Assembly: GCA_963682025.1 (NCBI GenBank)
Contig: OY821517.1
Location: 111,737,625-111,801,624, forward strand
Length of the DNA stretch: 64,000 nucleotides
Origin: Cordilura impudica
Taxonomy: Eukaryota; Arthropoda; Insecta; Diptera; Scathophagidae
Direction of reading: 5' to 3'
Position numbers and translations under genes: made by a program. Below, one piece after another: positions 35,243-46,574 of the stretch (positions are counted from its first letter, which is position 1; the number at the start of each line of letters is the position of its first letter). The notes beneath the pieces are model-generated. The model did not search any database. It was given only the letters and a program-made list of their open reading frames with translations, and had not been told where the DNA came from.

Positions 35243-36535
35243 ATACCCTATACCACTATGTGGTTTGGGTATAATGACTTTGTGCTGCTGTTTGTAACTA
35301 CCAAAAATATTTGACCTAAACCCATCTCTTGTTATACCGATCGACTCAGAATCACTTTCTGAGTCGATTTAGCGATGTCAGTCCGTCCGTCCGTCTGTCC
35401 GTCTGTGTGTCCATGTAAACCTTGTAATCAAATTACAGGTCGCAAATATGAATATATTTTAATGAAATTTGATATATAAGCTTGGCTAGCATCTATTATT
35501 TAGCCATACACTAACGTAGATTTTAAATTAATAAACAATAAGTATCGATAAATGAATGAAGAAATATGTATCGATAACTTTCATGTTAATTTACTACCTT
35601 TCGTACACTTGAATTCAATACCCTCTGTTGTTATCACATAAGTTTTCGAATAAGAGAAAAACAACGAATGCAAATCGGAGCTAAATAGTTACTGCTGTAG
35701 AAGTAGGGTCACTTGGAATTTGGCTTAGCAAAGGTGAGCATTAGTAAGGAGAGCAATTTTCAATTAAACTAAAACCTAATAATATTTTTATTTCTCAAAT
35801 TTTATTCCCAAAAACCATAACCATACTTTTTTCATGAGATTTATGACATTGGCTAACACATAGTGAATTACAAATAAGTCAAATAAATAAGACCCCAAAG
35901 AAAAACCCAATCTTTATTCCTCTACATCCATCTCCGATTAAAAAAAGGGAACCCTAAACCCATCAGCAATAAAGTTCAAACAAATGGCTCACTCAAACCA
36001 ATTGTTTTCATGGTCCTTCGAACAGGATATGAAGCAAAGCTTTTATCCACCATAGGATAAACGCTATTGAAACTGGTGAAATTTGGGCAATGTTCAGAAC
36101 AAGTCCCCATACAAATGACCCCTATGAAATCGACATAAATTGCCATAAGATCCAAATTATCATAAAGATATTGGTAAAATTGGGTTTGTGTGTTTATTAC
36201 ATCCATTTATCAGTTGTCCAAAAATAAACTTCATATGGCAATTTTATGTCATAGCCCACATATAAAGCTGCTTGCCGATTTTAACTTAACTCTGTCAAAA
36301 TACAAAAATATTATATTGAACTTACCAAATATAGTCAGGCTTGGTCCATTTTTAGACCTAGTCCCCATATAGACATAGCATCCGATATGAACTTTTTAAC
36401 ATCTGCAGCCAAAAAAAATAATAAAAATGCCACTCAAATTTGGTTTATGCTCATTTTCTATATCCAATTAGTTGGACCAGAGATATAGGGTCTCTAGATT
36501 AAGGTACTAGATTGAGGTACTTTCTTACTTGTTTT
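35243..36535 (+). mobile_element. HINE-like copy split by a ~540-bp insertion
   Basis: The 5' part 35243-35485 (ATACCCTATACCACTATGTG to GATATATAAGCTT) resumes near 36030 with AAGCTTTTATCCACCATAGG and runs to CTTTCTTACTTG (~36531). AAGCTT occurs at both junctions. The 3' end is altered: a duplicated AGATT(A/G)AGGTACT replaces the inverted motif and palindrome. Confidence 0.75.
35486..36030. mobile_element. Insertion within HINE-like copy, unknown type
   Basis: Begins GGCTAGCATCTATTATTTAG after AAGCTT and ends TTCGAACAGGATATGAAGCA before AAGCTT. It is flanked by the shared AAGCTT, which may be a short target duplication or simply the native sequence shared by both sides. No coding capacity seen. 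It could be a fragment of an LTR element or an unrelated insert. Confidence 0.45.
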
Positions 36536-37240
36536 TATAATTTGCATATATATCGTCAGCATAATATGAGAGACGAATTCGGTCAAAATCCAGAAAACCA
36601 AAAAATTGCATCTATTTTTCCATGACAGAGTCGAGCAATAGCAGGAACAACGTTGGGAAGAGGATGTAGTGTTTTCTAACAGCTGCATTTGGAATGAAAG
36701 TTATTATGTCTATTGAAACATATCATACGATATGTATTCATATAAAGTTCCCGTATCAGCTTTATTATTTCATCAGGAATTCCTTTCAAGGTTAGTTGCG
36801 ACCGCATGTATTTCCGGGAAATGGTATCAAATGCAGATTCTAAAGCGACAAACAGGAGATACTGTTAGGAATTTAATTCAGCGGATTGTTGAATAATTCC
36901 GTGCACAACGTTTAGATGTGATCAGCACTCGATTGTAGTTTTCTGAAACAAACCAGCTCCTTACTCTAAATTTTTTTTCGGGAAACTGCACAGTATTTAG
37001 TTGCCATCAATTTACCCACATCTTCTTTGGTTATATAGTATATCTTCCGAAGTACTGGCTTCCCTAATAATCGGTGTAAAAATTTGAGCTAAAGTGTCAG
37101 CAACATATTTTAAAAATTCTACAGGAATATTTTTCGGACCATGTGTTTTTAAAGTTTTCATTCTGCTCAAAGTATTCTCTATTTTTGAGCATGACTTTGG
37201 ATTTCTAGATATGTTCTTCCTAAGATTGCATTGATTGCAA
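36530..37240 (-). pseudogene. Non-LTR retrotransposon RT relic
   Basis: On the minus strand the pieces read LSRMKTLKTHGPKNIPVEFL (~37150, the GPDxIPxE-type RT motif), ALESAFDTISRKYMRSQL (~36830, the FxxAFDS motif with a catalytic Asp), GIPDEIIKLIRELYMNT (~36775) and RLSYYADDIYAN (~36570, the YADD catalytic box). All in correct RT order but separated by stops and frameshifts. Lineage unresolved. Confidence 0.72.
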
Positions 37241-38370
37241 AAGGTATCTCCCTTTCCCGATTATCACTATTATATGTAATGGCATGTGATGATACATATC
37301 GTGCCATAGCTTTAATTTTTGTTTGGATGCTGTTACCTCAGCTCTATCTATTGCTTTTAACACCGCAGTAGCTCGTATATAATTTCGACTCGTCCATATG
37401 ACGTCACACACAAGTTGAATATAAACAATAAAAATGTGTCATGCATGGCTATTCTCCTTTTGTTGTAATAGGTCGTAAACATTGGACAAAAACTATAACA
37501 AGTACACATAATTTTAAGCAAGTGATGAACTATGAATATTTGCTTTAATATCCCATGATATAAACGAATTTAACAACCAATTGTTTTTGTTTTTAATTTT
37601 AAATAAAAAATCTATCGCGCTATGCAAAAACAAATGAAAATATAATGAATGTTTTAGATGTCAATATAAAACCAAAGCAGAGCGTTGCATTGTAATGTAC
37701 TTTGAACTGTTGAGTAACATTCAAATTATTATGAAAGTTACTCAACGTTCGATTATTTCTTTTATGAAACCACTTTCTAAAATTTATGGGATATTGGTAC
37801 AATTTCATATAGTTTAAGTTAGAATAAAGTAAGAATAACGTCATAACGTCAAATAATCAAAATAATTGAGTGACTTTATTAATATCAATCAATACTAGAC
37901 TAGTGTTAAGATTTTCAAACTAGCTTCATAAGCAGATGTAAATTTAAATACAGCAACATTCGGTTAACACAACCAAAATAAAAAAAACATCGCCTTAGAA
38001 TTTTTATTTAATAGCGAATAACAAGCGAATAATAGCGAATAACACTCCTTTAGATGAGCGTATCCCGCAAAGCTGTTATAATCTTTTTCACGACCAACAC
38101 GAACCACGTTCCGCACGCGCTGAGCCGATTAATGATATTGGGACCTTGCTTGTTCTTTTTTACATTCGCAATGTAGTCATTTACGGGTTTTTATCTCCAA
38201 TCAAGATTCATCTACAGCTTGATTTTACAGCATTTTATTTCAAGCACTGATCTCGGTGTTTCCTGACAAGGCATTGATACGGTTGCCCATGTGATTTGCA
38301 GGTTAGCAAAAAAAGCCGTCCTTAAGATGTCGTTATAAGCCTGTGCAATATTTCAGTCAAATAATCTAAT
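37241..38370. other. No recognised features
   Basis: AT-rich. A short TAGCGAATAAC repeat occurs three times near 38010-38045. Confidence 0.4.
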
Positions 38371-38379
38371 TTAGTTATA

Positions 38380-40575
38380 TTTATTTTTTTATGAAGCTAC
38401 CACATACCTATACGACAAATACGTACCGGTTAGAAAGAAAACTGTTAAATCTTCTACTAAGCCTTGGTTTAATCAAAATATTTGTGATTTAATAGTTAAA
38501 AGAAATTCTGCTTACGATTAGTGGAAAAGATATAAAACTACACAGTCAAATGAAATTTTTAAATCACTACGTAGATCTGTTACTAGGGAAGTAAAGTTAG
38601 CTAAGCAACGCTATTATAGTCGTGTATTTTCAGAGGCTATGGATACTAAAAATATATGGAAAGACATAAAGAAAATTGGTTATAAAGATGAAAGTGAATC
38701 GGTAAATCTTTCCACTTTTGAACTAAATGAATTGAATAGACAATTTACTTCAAATGACTCAACTCCTCTTCGTTCTGACTCTTATGCAAATCTACCAGAT
38801 TGCAATCTGGATTCTTTATTTAGTTTTTCCTGCGTTAACCAGGAGGATGTTCTGCAAGCTTTTCTTTCCATAAAGCCAAAATCTATTGGTCTTGACGGTA
38901 TGAATCCAATATTTATTAAAGCTATTTTACCACAGGTTTTATCCTATATCACTCATATTTTTAACACTACTTTTACAAAATCTATTTTCCCTGATTTGTG
39001 GAAATGGGCAAAAGTAATTCCCTTGCCGAAATCTAATAAAGAATACAGGCCAATTTCCGTACTTCCTTTTCTTTCGAAAGTTTTCGAAAAAATTATGAGC
39101 AAACAAATGAATGAACATATATCCAATAATAATCTTTTATCATCTAAGCAATCTGGTTTTCGCATTGATGTATCGGAAGATCTTCGTTATATCGTTGACA
39201 GTAGTAATATAGCTTTTTTGACTTTATTGGGCCACTCTAAAGCTTTTGACTCAGTGGACCATGATATTCTTGTTAAAAAGCTTTAACATATTTTTGGTTA
39301 TTCTGAAACCTCCTCTAAATTGATTAGCTCTTACCTTCGGAATAGAGAGCAAGTAGTTGTCTCTAAAGACAAGTCGTCTACCTCTGCGTCTTAAAGTAGG
39401 GGTGTTCCGCAGGGGTCTATACTTGGCCCTCTTTTGTTTTCTATTTACATAAATGATCTACCACGCGTAATTAATTCATGCCAAATGCACATGTACGCTG
39501 ATGACGTTCAGTTATACACATCATGTAACGACGAGATGTGGAAAATTGTGTACAGAACCCGAATACTGAACTGAACCACGTATTTGAATGGGCTAGGTTG
39601 AATTGTCTTACCTTAAATCCGAAAAAATCTCAGTGCCTTGGTATTTTTAAAAAGATATATGATACCACTTGTCATCCGAAAGTTAGTATTAATGGAGTGG
39701 CTATCGCCTACGTTGCGAATGCTAAAAACCTTGGAATGATTTTTAATAATACCCTAACGTGGAATGATCAAATTAACAAAGCTTCTGGAAAAGTTTATAG
39801 TATTCTCCGTAGTCTTTGGTCTTCTCAGTACTTCACACCGCAGAAAATTAGATATGTTCTTGCAAAATCGTTTATCTTACCTACGCTTTTATATGGTTGT
39901 GAATTGTTGTCAGGTTGTGATAGTGCAGACATGGGTAAACTTACACGAGTCTTTAAAAGTGTAGTTAGATATGTTTACGGTTTACGCAAATATGATAGTA
40001 TCTCCGCTTTTCTAAATAAAATTTACGGCATTTCATTTGAAGACTATCTTAAATTTAGAACTTTACTTATGGTTCATAAAATTATTTTCACATTTACAAG
40101 ATCTAACCGTAATAACTGTCTTGTACCAATATTGTAAAATAGACTAATATCCGAAAGACACTTTTTTGTAAATGGCATACATCTTTGGAACTCGCTACAT
40201 ACTTTAAATAATCAACTTCACAAAATATCAAATACAACATCATTTAAGAAAGAACTATTTAAACTTTTTCTCAATTGATTTTTAATACTTCATTTTAATT
40301 TCTTTAGTTAATTTAATTTTAATTTCTATATAATTTTTACCTGTTGTGCAGGATATTTTTACACTTTATTTTTACATTTTTATTTTATTTTTTATATATT
40401 TTATATTATATTTTATTTTATTTTATTTTATATTATTCTTCTAATTTTAATTATAAATTAAACTTACATACATTCCTCTTATTGAAAATTAATTTGTTAT
40501 GACTAATGTTGTTTTAAAAGATTTTAAATCTTGTTACATTAGGATTTTCATTAATAAAAATTAATAATAATAACG
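38380..40575 (+). mobile_element. 5'-truncated non-LTR (LINE) retrotransposon
   Basis: Starts inside the coding region upstream of RT, contains the RT pseudogene, an AT-rich 3' UTR (40140-40550), and ends in a TAATAATAATAA tail (~40560-40575). 5' truncation and a simple-repeat tail are typical of LINE insertion. No RNase H or second frame was seen. Confidence 0.8.
38390..40137 (+). pseudogene. LINE reverse transcriptase, few disruptions
   Basis: The frame reads KPWFNQNICDLIVKRNSAY (~38460), then 38639-39286 with SIGLDGMNPIFIKAILP, WKWAKVIPLPKSNKEYRPIS, SKQSGFR and SKAFDSVDHDILVKKL (catalytic Asp box). After a stop it continues [20 protein letters not shown] (~39400) and [13 protein letters not shown] (~39490, YADD box). 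After a frameshift near 39535 it runs 39538-40137 with LNCLTLNPKKSQCLGIF, IKLNKASGK-type thumb sequence and LPTLLYGCELL. Only about five disruptions are seen, so it is younger than the relic at 36.5-37.2 kb. Encoded enzyme would copy element RNA at a nicked target; this copy cannot. Confidence 0.88.
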
Positions 40576-41748
40576 ATCAATAGCAGTAGAACCAAAAAAC
40601 GAAGCATAGCCACGAGAAGGCATGGATCACTATCAATATCCACATCCATTAATGATTACATAAATATGTTGTTCATTAGAACATGTTCAATTTGGTTACG
40701 TGTTCTACCACGGGTCTAATCGTCGCATACCTGATCGAGTGAGCTTTCATATCGAATAAAATTTCGTAACGTATCGAATAGCCAAATAACGGCATACGAT
40801 TAGAATCGAAACGAAATCTAATAAAAATTGTAAAAGATTTATTTCTAATGTAAATAAAGAATAACATATGTTTAATGAAAATGAATTGATATTTATAAAC
40901 GGAAAAATAAAACAAATAAAAAAGAATTAAATAAGTAAGAAATATTATTTGTGGTTTTATTTTAAACTCTCAACTATGGATAGAAATGAATCCTATGTTG
41001 TTGTGGTTTTCTTAGCCTTCGGCTTCCGATGAAGAATATGGCGCTAGTGTAATTTGAAGACAATTAGGAGACAAAAGCGATCCGCTGCCATTGTTGAACA
41101 TAGCGTAAGTAATAACTATATTTTTAATACAATTATAAATGAATATTAATATTTTCCAGATGTTCTTTCTAAGTTGAAATTTTCAGGGCATATGTCAACG
41201 GCAGTTCCTTCAAAACTACAATTAGCAACAACGCTTTCCCTTTTAGCCAGTTGGCAACAACTATTTAGTTGTTATGTGCCAAAGCACGGTATGCAAATTT
41301 GTAAGTAATGTCATACAGCAAATTAAGCTGAAGCTGTGTTCATCGCAGTGCATGAAATTCTTCATGAAACAATATAAGATTTCTAGAAGTTTGTATATTG
41401 TAATATGTACTGATATATGAGAATTTTAAATTATTTTTTTTTAAGTAATTGGATGTGTTGACGGTACCCATATTGGTTTACAAAAGCCAACTATTAACGA
41501 GCCTATGTTCCTTAATAGAAAAGGGTTTAATAGTCTTAACTCTATGGTAGTAAGTAATATCTATTGAAAAAAGTTAGTGTACCAAATTGAAAAACCTTTA
41601 TTTTTTCAGATATACGACAACGGTTATAAAATTTTGCCAATTAACTCTACATATGGCTCATGACTCCTTTGGTTGGAACCACTTTGGTGAAAGGAGTGCA
41701 TAAAAAGACTTTTACAGAAATAATAATAATTTTTGGTCAAATTATATA

Positions 41749-43411
41749 CAGTGGCTCACAGCTTATTTTATGCAGTGCATATTTTCCTTTTTAAGGCTCC
41801 ACAGCAAAGAAGTTAACAGGAATTAAAAAAAAATCTGATATCATTTGAAAGAGAAAGAATTCTAGTTTAACAAAAAAATTTCATTTATTGCAAAAATCTA
41901 CATTTAAATAACTTAAAAATAAGAAAACAAAATATATTGCATTTTTTCATCTCACACCTTATTTTATGCAGGCACTTATGATTTTCGTAACTTGAACATT
42001 ACGACTGGTAATAAGCAGATTTAATATTTGGTGTGATAGCCTTTATTGTCTACAACAGATTTGAGGCGGTTTGGTATCGATGCGACCAGTTTTTGTGTAA
42101 CACTAAGCGAAATATTCTGCCACTCCGTTTTCAGAGCCTCCTTTAGATCATTTTTGTTTAAAATTTTGTGTTTCCTTATGTTTGCTTCCAATATAGACCA
42201 TAAATTTTCAATAACATTAAGGTCTGGCGACTGTGGTGGTGGCGTCATCAAGTGTGGGCAGTTATATATTAGCCAAGTTTGCACAATACCCGATTTGTGC
42301 TTTGGATTGTTGTCCTGATAAAAACGAAAATCTGATTTTATACCCAAATTCTCTGCACTCTGCAACAAGTTGTCCTTTAGGATCTGAAGGTACTTAAATT
42401 TGTCCATTGTTGTTTCAATAAATGTTAAATTCCCAGTACCAGCAGACGACATACAGGCCCAAACCATGACACTTCCACCACCATGCTTCACTGTTGCCTT
42501 CAAGTTTTCTTCGTTGAGTTCAGTATTCGGTTTTCGCCACACATAGGACATACCATTTGAGCCGAATATGTTGAACTTTGATTCATCGGCGAAGATGACC
42601 GAATTCCAAAACGCTGCATTCTTGGAAACATGATCTTTAGCGAAGTTGAGTCTGTATTGCCTGTTTTTTGATCTGATAAAAGGCTTCTTGCGAGCAACTC
42701 GGCCATTAAAATCATGTTGGCGCAGGACACGGTGAACAGTTTCGACACAACATTGTTTGCCCAGGTCGGCTTGAACTTCGGAAGCCAGTTTTGGAGCTGA
42801 GAGCCTTGGGTTGGCCTTTATTTTTCTTAAAATATGTCTCTCGTCATGACTGTTAAAAATTTTATTCGGTGCTTCTCTGCCTTTATTGTGCAACCGATTT
42901 TCATGAATAAAGCGCTCAATGATTTTTTGGACTGTAGAATAATTTATGTTAACCATTACAGCAATTTTTCGCTGCGAATGGCCATTTTTGAAATGGTTTA
43001 TTACCAATTCTCGTTGCTCTAGTGTGGTCCTCTTACCCATTTGAATTTTTTTTGCAACTGACACTTTAAATAACAAAATTTGACTTAAAATTCAACGCTT
43101 TCCATTTCTAGAAGTAGAACAAAGAATAATATGAAAAAAACAATTGCTGGGCAACGCAACAATGATGTACCGTTACAAAGAGAAGTGACTGCATAAAATA
43201 AGCTGTGCGATGAAAAAAAGTAGTATTTGCTGTTTTCTTATTTTTAAGTTATTTAAATATGGATTTTTGCAATAAATGAAGTTTTTTGTTAAACTAGAAT
43301 TCTTTCTCTTTCAAATGATATCAGATTTTTTTTTTAATTCCTGTTAACTTCTTTGCTATGGAGGCTTAAAAAGGAAAATATGCACTGCATAAAATAAGCT
43401 GTGAGCCACTG
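41749..43411 (-). mobile_element. Complete Tc1-family transposon, 1,663 bp, IR/DR ends
   Basis: Ends CAGTGGCTCACAGCTTATTT at both termini (right in reverse complement), flanked by TA (41747-41748, 43412-43413). The inverted repeats extend ~230 bp with few differences. Each contains an inner direct copy of the CACAGCTTATTTTATGCAG word (~41955 left, ~43195 right), so the ends have the IR/DR layout known from Sleeping Beauty, Minos and Tc3 relatives. It carries one uninterrupted transposase gene. Inserted into the Harbinger nuclease gene. Confidence 0.95.
42021..43076 (-). CDS. Tc1-family transposase, intact, DD34E
   Basis: A 351-residue uninterrupted protein; the second Met (residue 13, position 43040, GKRTTLEQ...) gives ~339 residues, the usual Tc1 length, and may be the true start. 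Residues ~13-120 hold paired helix-turn-helix DNA-binding segments (SQRKIAVMVNINYSTVQKII; LSAPKLASEVQADLG) joined by an NKGREAPNK linker. The catalytic domain has IFADESKFNI (D164), FYQDNNPKHKSG (D255) and SPDLNVIENLWSILEAN (E290). There are 34 residues between the second Asp and the Glu, i.e. DD34E. It would bind the repeats in the element's ends and cut and paste it into TA sites in the nucleus. No damage seen, so activity is possible but unproven. Confidence 0.95.
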   Translation of the reverse strand: MLFKVSVAKKIQMGKRTTLEQRELVINHFKNGHSQRKIAVMVNINYSTVQKIIERFIHENRLHNKGREAPNKIFNSHDERHILRKIKANPRLSAPKLASEVQADLGKQCCVETVHRVLRQHDFNGRVARKKPFIRSKNRQYRLNFAKDHVSKNAAFWNSVIFADESKFNIFGSNGMSYVWRKPNTELNEENLKATVKHGGGSVMVWACMSSAGTGNLTFIETTMDKFKYLQILKDNLLQSAENLGIKSDFRFYQDNNPKHKSGIVQTWLIYNCPHLMTPPPQSPDLNVIENLWSILEANIRKHKILNKNDLKEALKTEWQNISLSVTQKLVASIPNRLKSVVDNKGYHTKY

Positions 43412-44164
43412 TATATGTATATTATTTATTACATGAGACTCAGTATGTACATTAGAGGATGTCCATGGTTGATAGCATCATACAGAAATCCAAATGAAGG
43501 GTCAATGGAATCACATTTCAATGAAGTTCACTCTAAACCTCGTTGTATTGTGGAGAGGACAATTGGAATATTAAAAGGTCAGTGGAAGATTCTCAGCAAC
43601 GATAAGAGAAGTCACTATAGACCAGAGAAAGTAGCAGTTTTTGTAAACGTGTGCACTGCCCTGCACAATGCATGTATTAATTTTAAGGTCCCAAATTACA
43701 CACTCGGCATACAACCCCAAGATGAAATCGTTTTCACTGAGCCTGACAGGAAATGCAACCCATCTTACCAAAATTGGTCACAAACTTAGAGACCAATACA
43801 ATTTTCATTAGCCATTTCATAAGTTTATTAAAAATTAACATGTACATTAACATAAAAATTAATAATATATAATAGGAACTCAAAGTTATTGCGTGTATAC
43901 TTTGTACTTTTTTATCATGTCCACAATTTTAGAACTTGTGGTTATAATGACACTTAAAATATGAATTTGAACTACGTAAATATACGTTTTTAGATTAAAT
44001 AATATTAGTAAAATCAGATGTTACTAAATTAAAATATACTTCACATATTATAATGAATTTAGAAGTTAAAATATCAATTTTGATAAAAAAAAAAAAAAAA
44101 ATGTGTTTGCCTTACTTCGACAGATAACCCCATTCCTTTAGCATAGTTCAATCGATTTTATTTC

Positions 44165-44710
44165 ATAATCAGCCTTTTCTATTGCCATATTAGCAACATG
44201 TTCTTCCTCCTTTAATTTTAACGATCTTTCTTTTATATTCACTATCAATTATGCTTTGTTCGGAGTCTTTTATTTTTCGAAAGATTTCTTCGATGAAAGA
44301 CCATCAACAGAAACTCCTATACCGGCAGCATGAAGAATTTGTTCTTCATCACATGTTAATAATTTTTCCTCGTGTGGTCCACCTCCAGTTCACTTTTTGG
44401 ATGCCTTATTGAATGATAGCTTTTCTTGACACTGAGTTTTTGGTCGGCATAAACCTATCAAAATGTATCTATGTACGTATAATTGAACACTTAAACAATT
44501 CCTCAAAATAATTATATCTTTCTCCACATTTTTTCTTCTACAACTGGAGGGCCAAACTTATATAGTTGTATTGTAAGCTGATCCCATAATCTCTTCGAAA
44601 CAGCTTTTTCCTAGCCACAATTGGGTAAAATATTTTTTGCCAATTTTGGGTGCACAATCATAAATTCAGCCATGAGTTCCTTTTGTTTGCCATTTATTTT
44701 AAATAATTAA
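44165..44710 (-). pseudogene. Harbinger Myb/SANT-like DNA-binding protein, broken
   Basis: From ~44700 on the minus strand: KINGKQKELMAEFMIVHPKL, then, past a stop, KRLWDQLTIQLYKFGPPVVE and EEKMWRK (Myb/SANT-like fold with spaced Trp). After an intron-like gap come YADQKLSV.. and (~44400-44290) GGGPHEEKLLTCDEEQILHA and GVSVDGLS. This is the accessory DNA-binding partner that Harbinger nucleases need for import and TIR binding. Opposite orientation to the nuclease, near the right TIR. Confidence 0.7.
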
Positions 44711-44913
44711 AGAAGACACTCGATCGATCGCTCGTTATCGTATGCCATCATCACAAATTTCGATACTATTTACACGATAGCGAATGCCGTGCTTTCAAAA
44801 TGAAAGATTTCGATCAATTTCAGTCGATCACGAATGCAACGATTAGACCCTAGTAGTACTAACCCAAGTTCATAAGACATAGCCTTAAAATATACTGGCT
44901 AAAGGCACCCTCT

Positions 44914-45464
44914 ATATAAGATTTTATCGACCATGGGATGAACGCTATTGAAATTGGTGAGAATCGGTCCATGTTCAGACTTAGCCCCCATACAAATTAC
45001 CCATATGAAATCGACATAAATTGCCATAAGATCCAAATTGTCATATAGATCTTACTCAAATTGGGTTTGTATGCGTTCATTACATCCGCTAATGAGTAGT
45101 CCTAAAATGATCCCTTTGACCTCATATAGAGCTGCTTCCCGATCTTCAGTTAAATCTATTAAAAAACAAAAATATTGCACTGATTCTTCTCAAATTTTGT
45201 TCGTACATATTTTTGCAAAATACAAGAGACTTTACCAAACATGATCAGGATCGGTCCATTTTTGGACCTAGTCCCTTTATAGATATAGCATTCGATATGG
45301 TCTTTTTTATATCTACAGCCAAAAAATTAAGAAAAATCCCACTCAAATTTTGTTTTTGCTTATTTTCAATCCAGTTAGTTGGGCCTAAGAGATAGGGTTT
45401 CTAAACGCATGGTATAGGGTATCGTATAGTCGGTCTAGACCGACTATAATTTTCTTACTTGTTT
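44914..45464 (+). mobile_element. HINE-like element, 5'-truncated
   Basis: Starts at ATAAGATTTTATCGACCATG and runs to TGGTATAGGGTAT, AGTCGGTCTAGACCGACT, TTTTCTTACTTG. The 3' end is complete; the first ~250 bp and microsatellite are absent. Very similar to the 20.3 kb copy. Confidence 0.88.
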
Positions 45465-46060
45465 AACATGGAATTGTTTTCAATTAATATACAAATAAAA
45501 AAAAATTTAACATATATAAAATGTAAACCAAGAGTTTTGATTTATTTTTTTAATTGAAATTATGTTAGAGCTTACAAAAAGAGCACAACTTTTATAGTCT
45601 TATTTACTACTTATGAACTTATGGGCGCTTTCCGAAAACCCTTCCATCAGGGATTTTGTGTGAATTCAATGAGTTGAATTCCCATAATTAATTATAATAA
45701 TTAGTAAATACTTTTAATATTATTTTTGATTTTATTGGTCAATACAACGCATATTATTAATACATCAATTTACATTCACACATTTTGCAGAGTATTTTGT
45801 TATTGGCCAATACAGCATAAATATTTATTTACCAATATTCAGTTAAGTCAGCATTTCAATATATAATTTCAGTATAAATACTTCAAATGTTGTAGTTAGT
45901 ATTTAGTTAATATTTTATGTTTTAATTATTTTGAGATATTGCTTTTCAAAACATTAAGAGCAAAAACAGATCTGAATAAAGATTACCTCGAAAATTTCAA
46001 GACATGTTACATATAAAGTGCATTATTTAAAAAAAAAAATGGTTTTTGTATAGGATTCTA
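45465..46060. other. No recognised features
   Basis: AT-rich sequence. Confidence 0.4.
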
Positions 46061-46315
46061 AATATTTTTCTGAAACTCAATTGATACTTTCTGAAATACA
46101 ATAAATACTTTCTGAAATTCAATTGAAGATTTCTGAAATGCAATTGATTATTTCTGAAATACATTTGATAATTTCTGAAATACAATTGATTATTTCTGAA
46201 ATACATTTGATAATTTCTGAAATACAATTAATAATTTCTGAAATTCAATTGATGTTTTCTGAAATACAATTGATTATTTCTGAAAATTAATGGATGTTTT
46301 CTGAAATACAATTGA
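46061..46315. repeat. 21-bp minisatellite, ~12 units
   Basis: Unit TTTCTGAAATACAATTGATT plus A, with variants (CATTTGATA, CAATTAATA). The minus-strand frame with alternating YFRNYQM/YFRNNQL heptads is a by-product of the 21-bp period. Confidence 0.93.
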
Positions 46316-46574
46316 AAAAGGTGTAGAACAGTTCAAATTCATGTGTTTGAATTGATTTATATTCCTTAATATCTCAACAGATTTTATAGTGGTTTGTGTT
46401 ATTTTTTTGTAACAATTTAAAATTGTTTACACCTTTTTTATGTTCTTCAACTCCCTTTTCAAAAGAGGCCTGTTTGTCTTTCCGAATCAGGCCTTTGAAT
46501 CTTTGGACATCTTTTTGTAAGAACAGGTTGGATTTCGCTGATCTATCTATAATATTTATAGACCAGGCAATTTC

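Larger units (their letters stand above)
41037..43790 (+). pseudogene. Harbinger nuclease (HARBI1-like), split by Tc1
   Basis: Pieces in order: LGDKSDPLPLLNIA (~41075), SKLKFSGHMSTAVPSKLQLA then TTLSLLASWQQLFSCYVPKH (~41170-41295), and VGCVDGTHIGLQKPTINEPM, FLNRKGFNSLNSMV (~41450-41550, first catalytic Asp in VDGTHI). After the Tc1 insertion, 43440-43789 has IRGCPWLIASYRNPNEGSME, KPRCIVERTIGILKGQWKIL (catalytic Glu in VERTIG) and NVCTALHNACINF. GT/AG-like breaks between the first pieces may be introns. The match to HARBI1-type nucleases is clear. It is disabled by the 1.66-kb insertion and earlier damage. Confidence 0.85.
40712..44850. mobile_element. PIF/Harbinger element, with nested Tc1
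   Basis: The ends GGGTCTAATCGTCGCATACC (40712) and, in reverse complement, GGGTCTAATCGTTGCATTCG (44850), both followed by TGATCGA, are imperfect TIRs. Between them lie a Harbinger nuclease gene (+) and a Myb/SANT-like gene (-), the standard pair of this superfamily. A clear 3-bp duplication was not seen. A Tc1-family element (41749-43411) splits the nuclease gene. Without it the element is about 2.5 kb. Confidence 0.8.

Noticed and set aside
40676..40915. 79-residue minus-strand frame
   Set aside because: Overlaps the Harbinger TIR and has no recognised domain.
42500..42748. 82-residue frame overlapping the Tc1 transposase
   Set aside because: Alternate-frame shadow of the intact transposase.
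46027..46227. Minus-strand frame with YFRN heptad repeats
   Set aside because: By-product of the 21-bp minisatellite.
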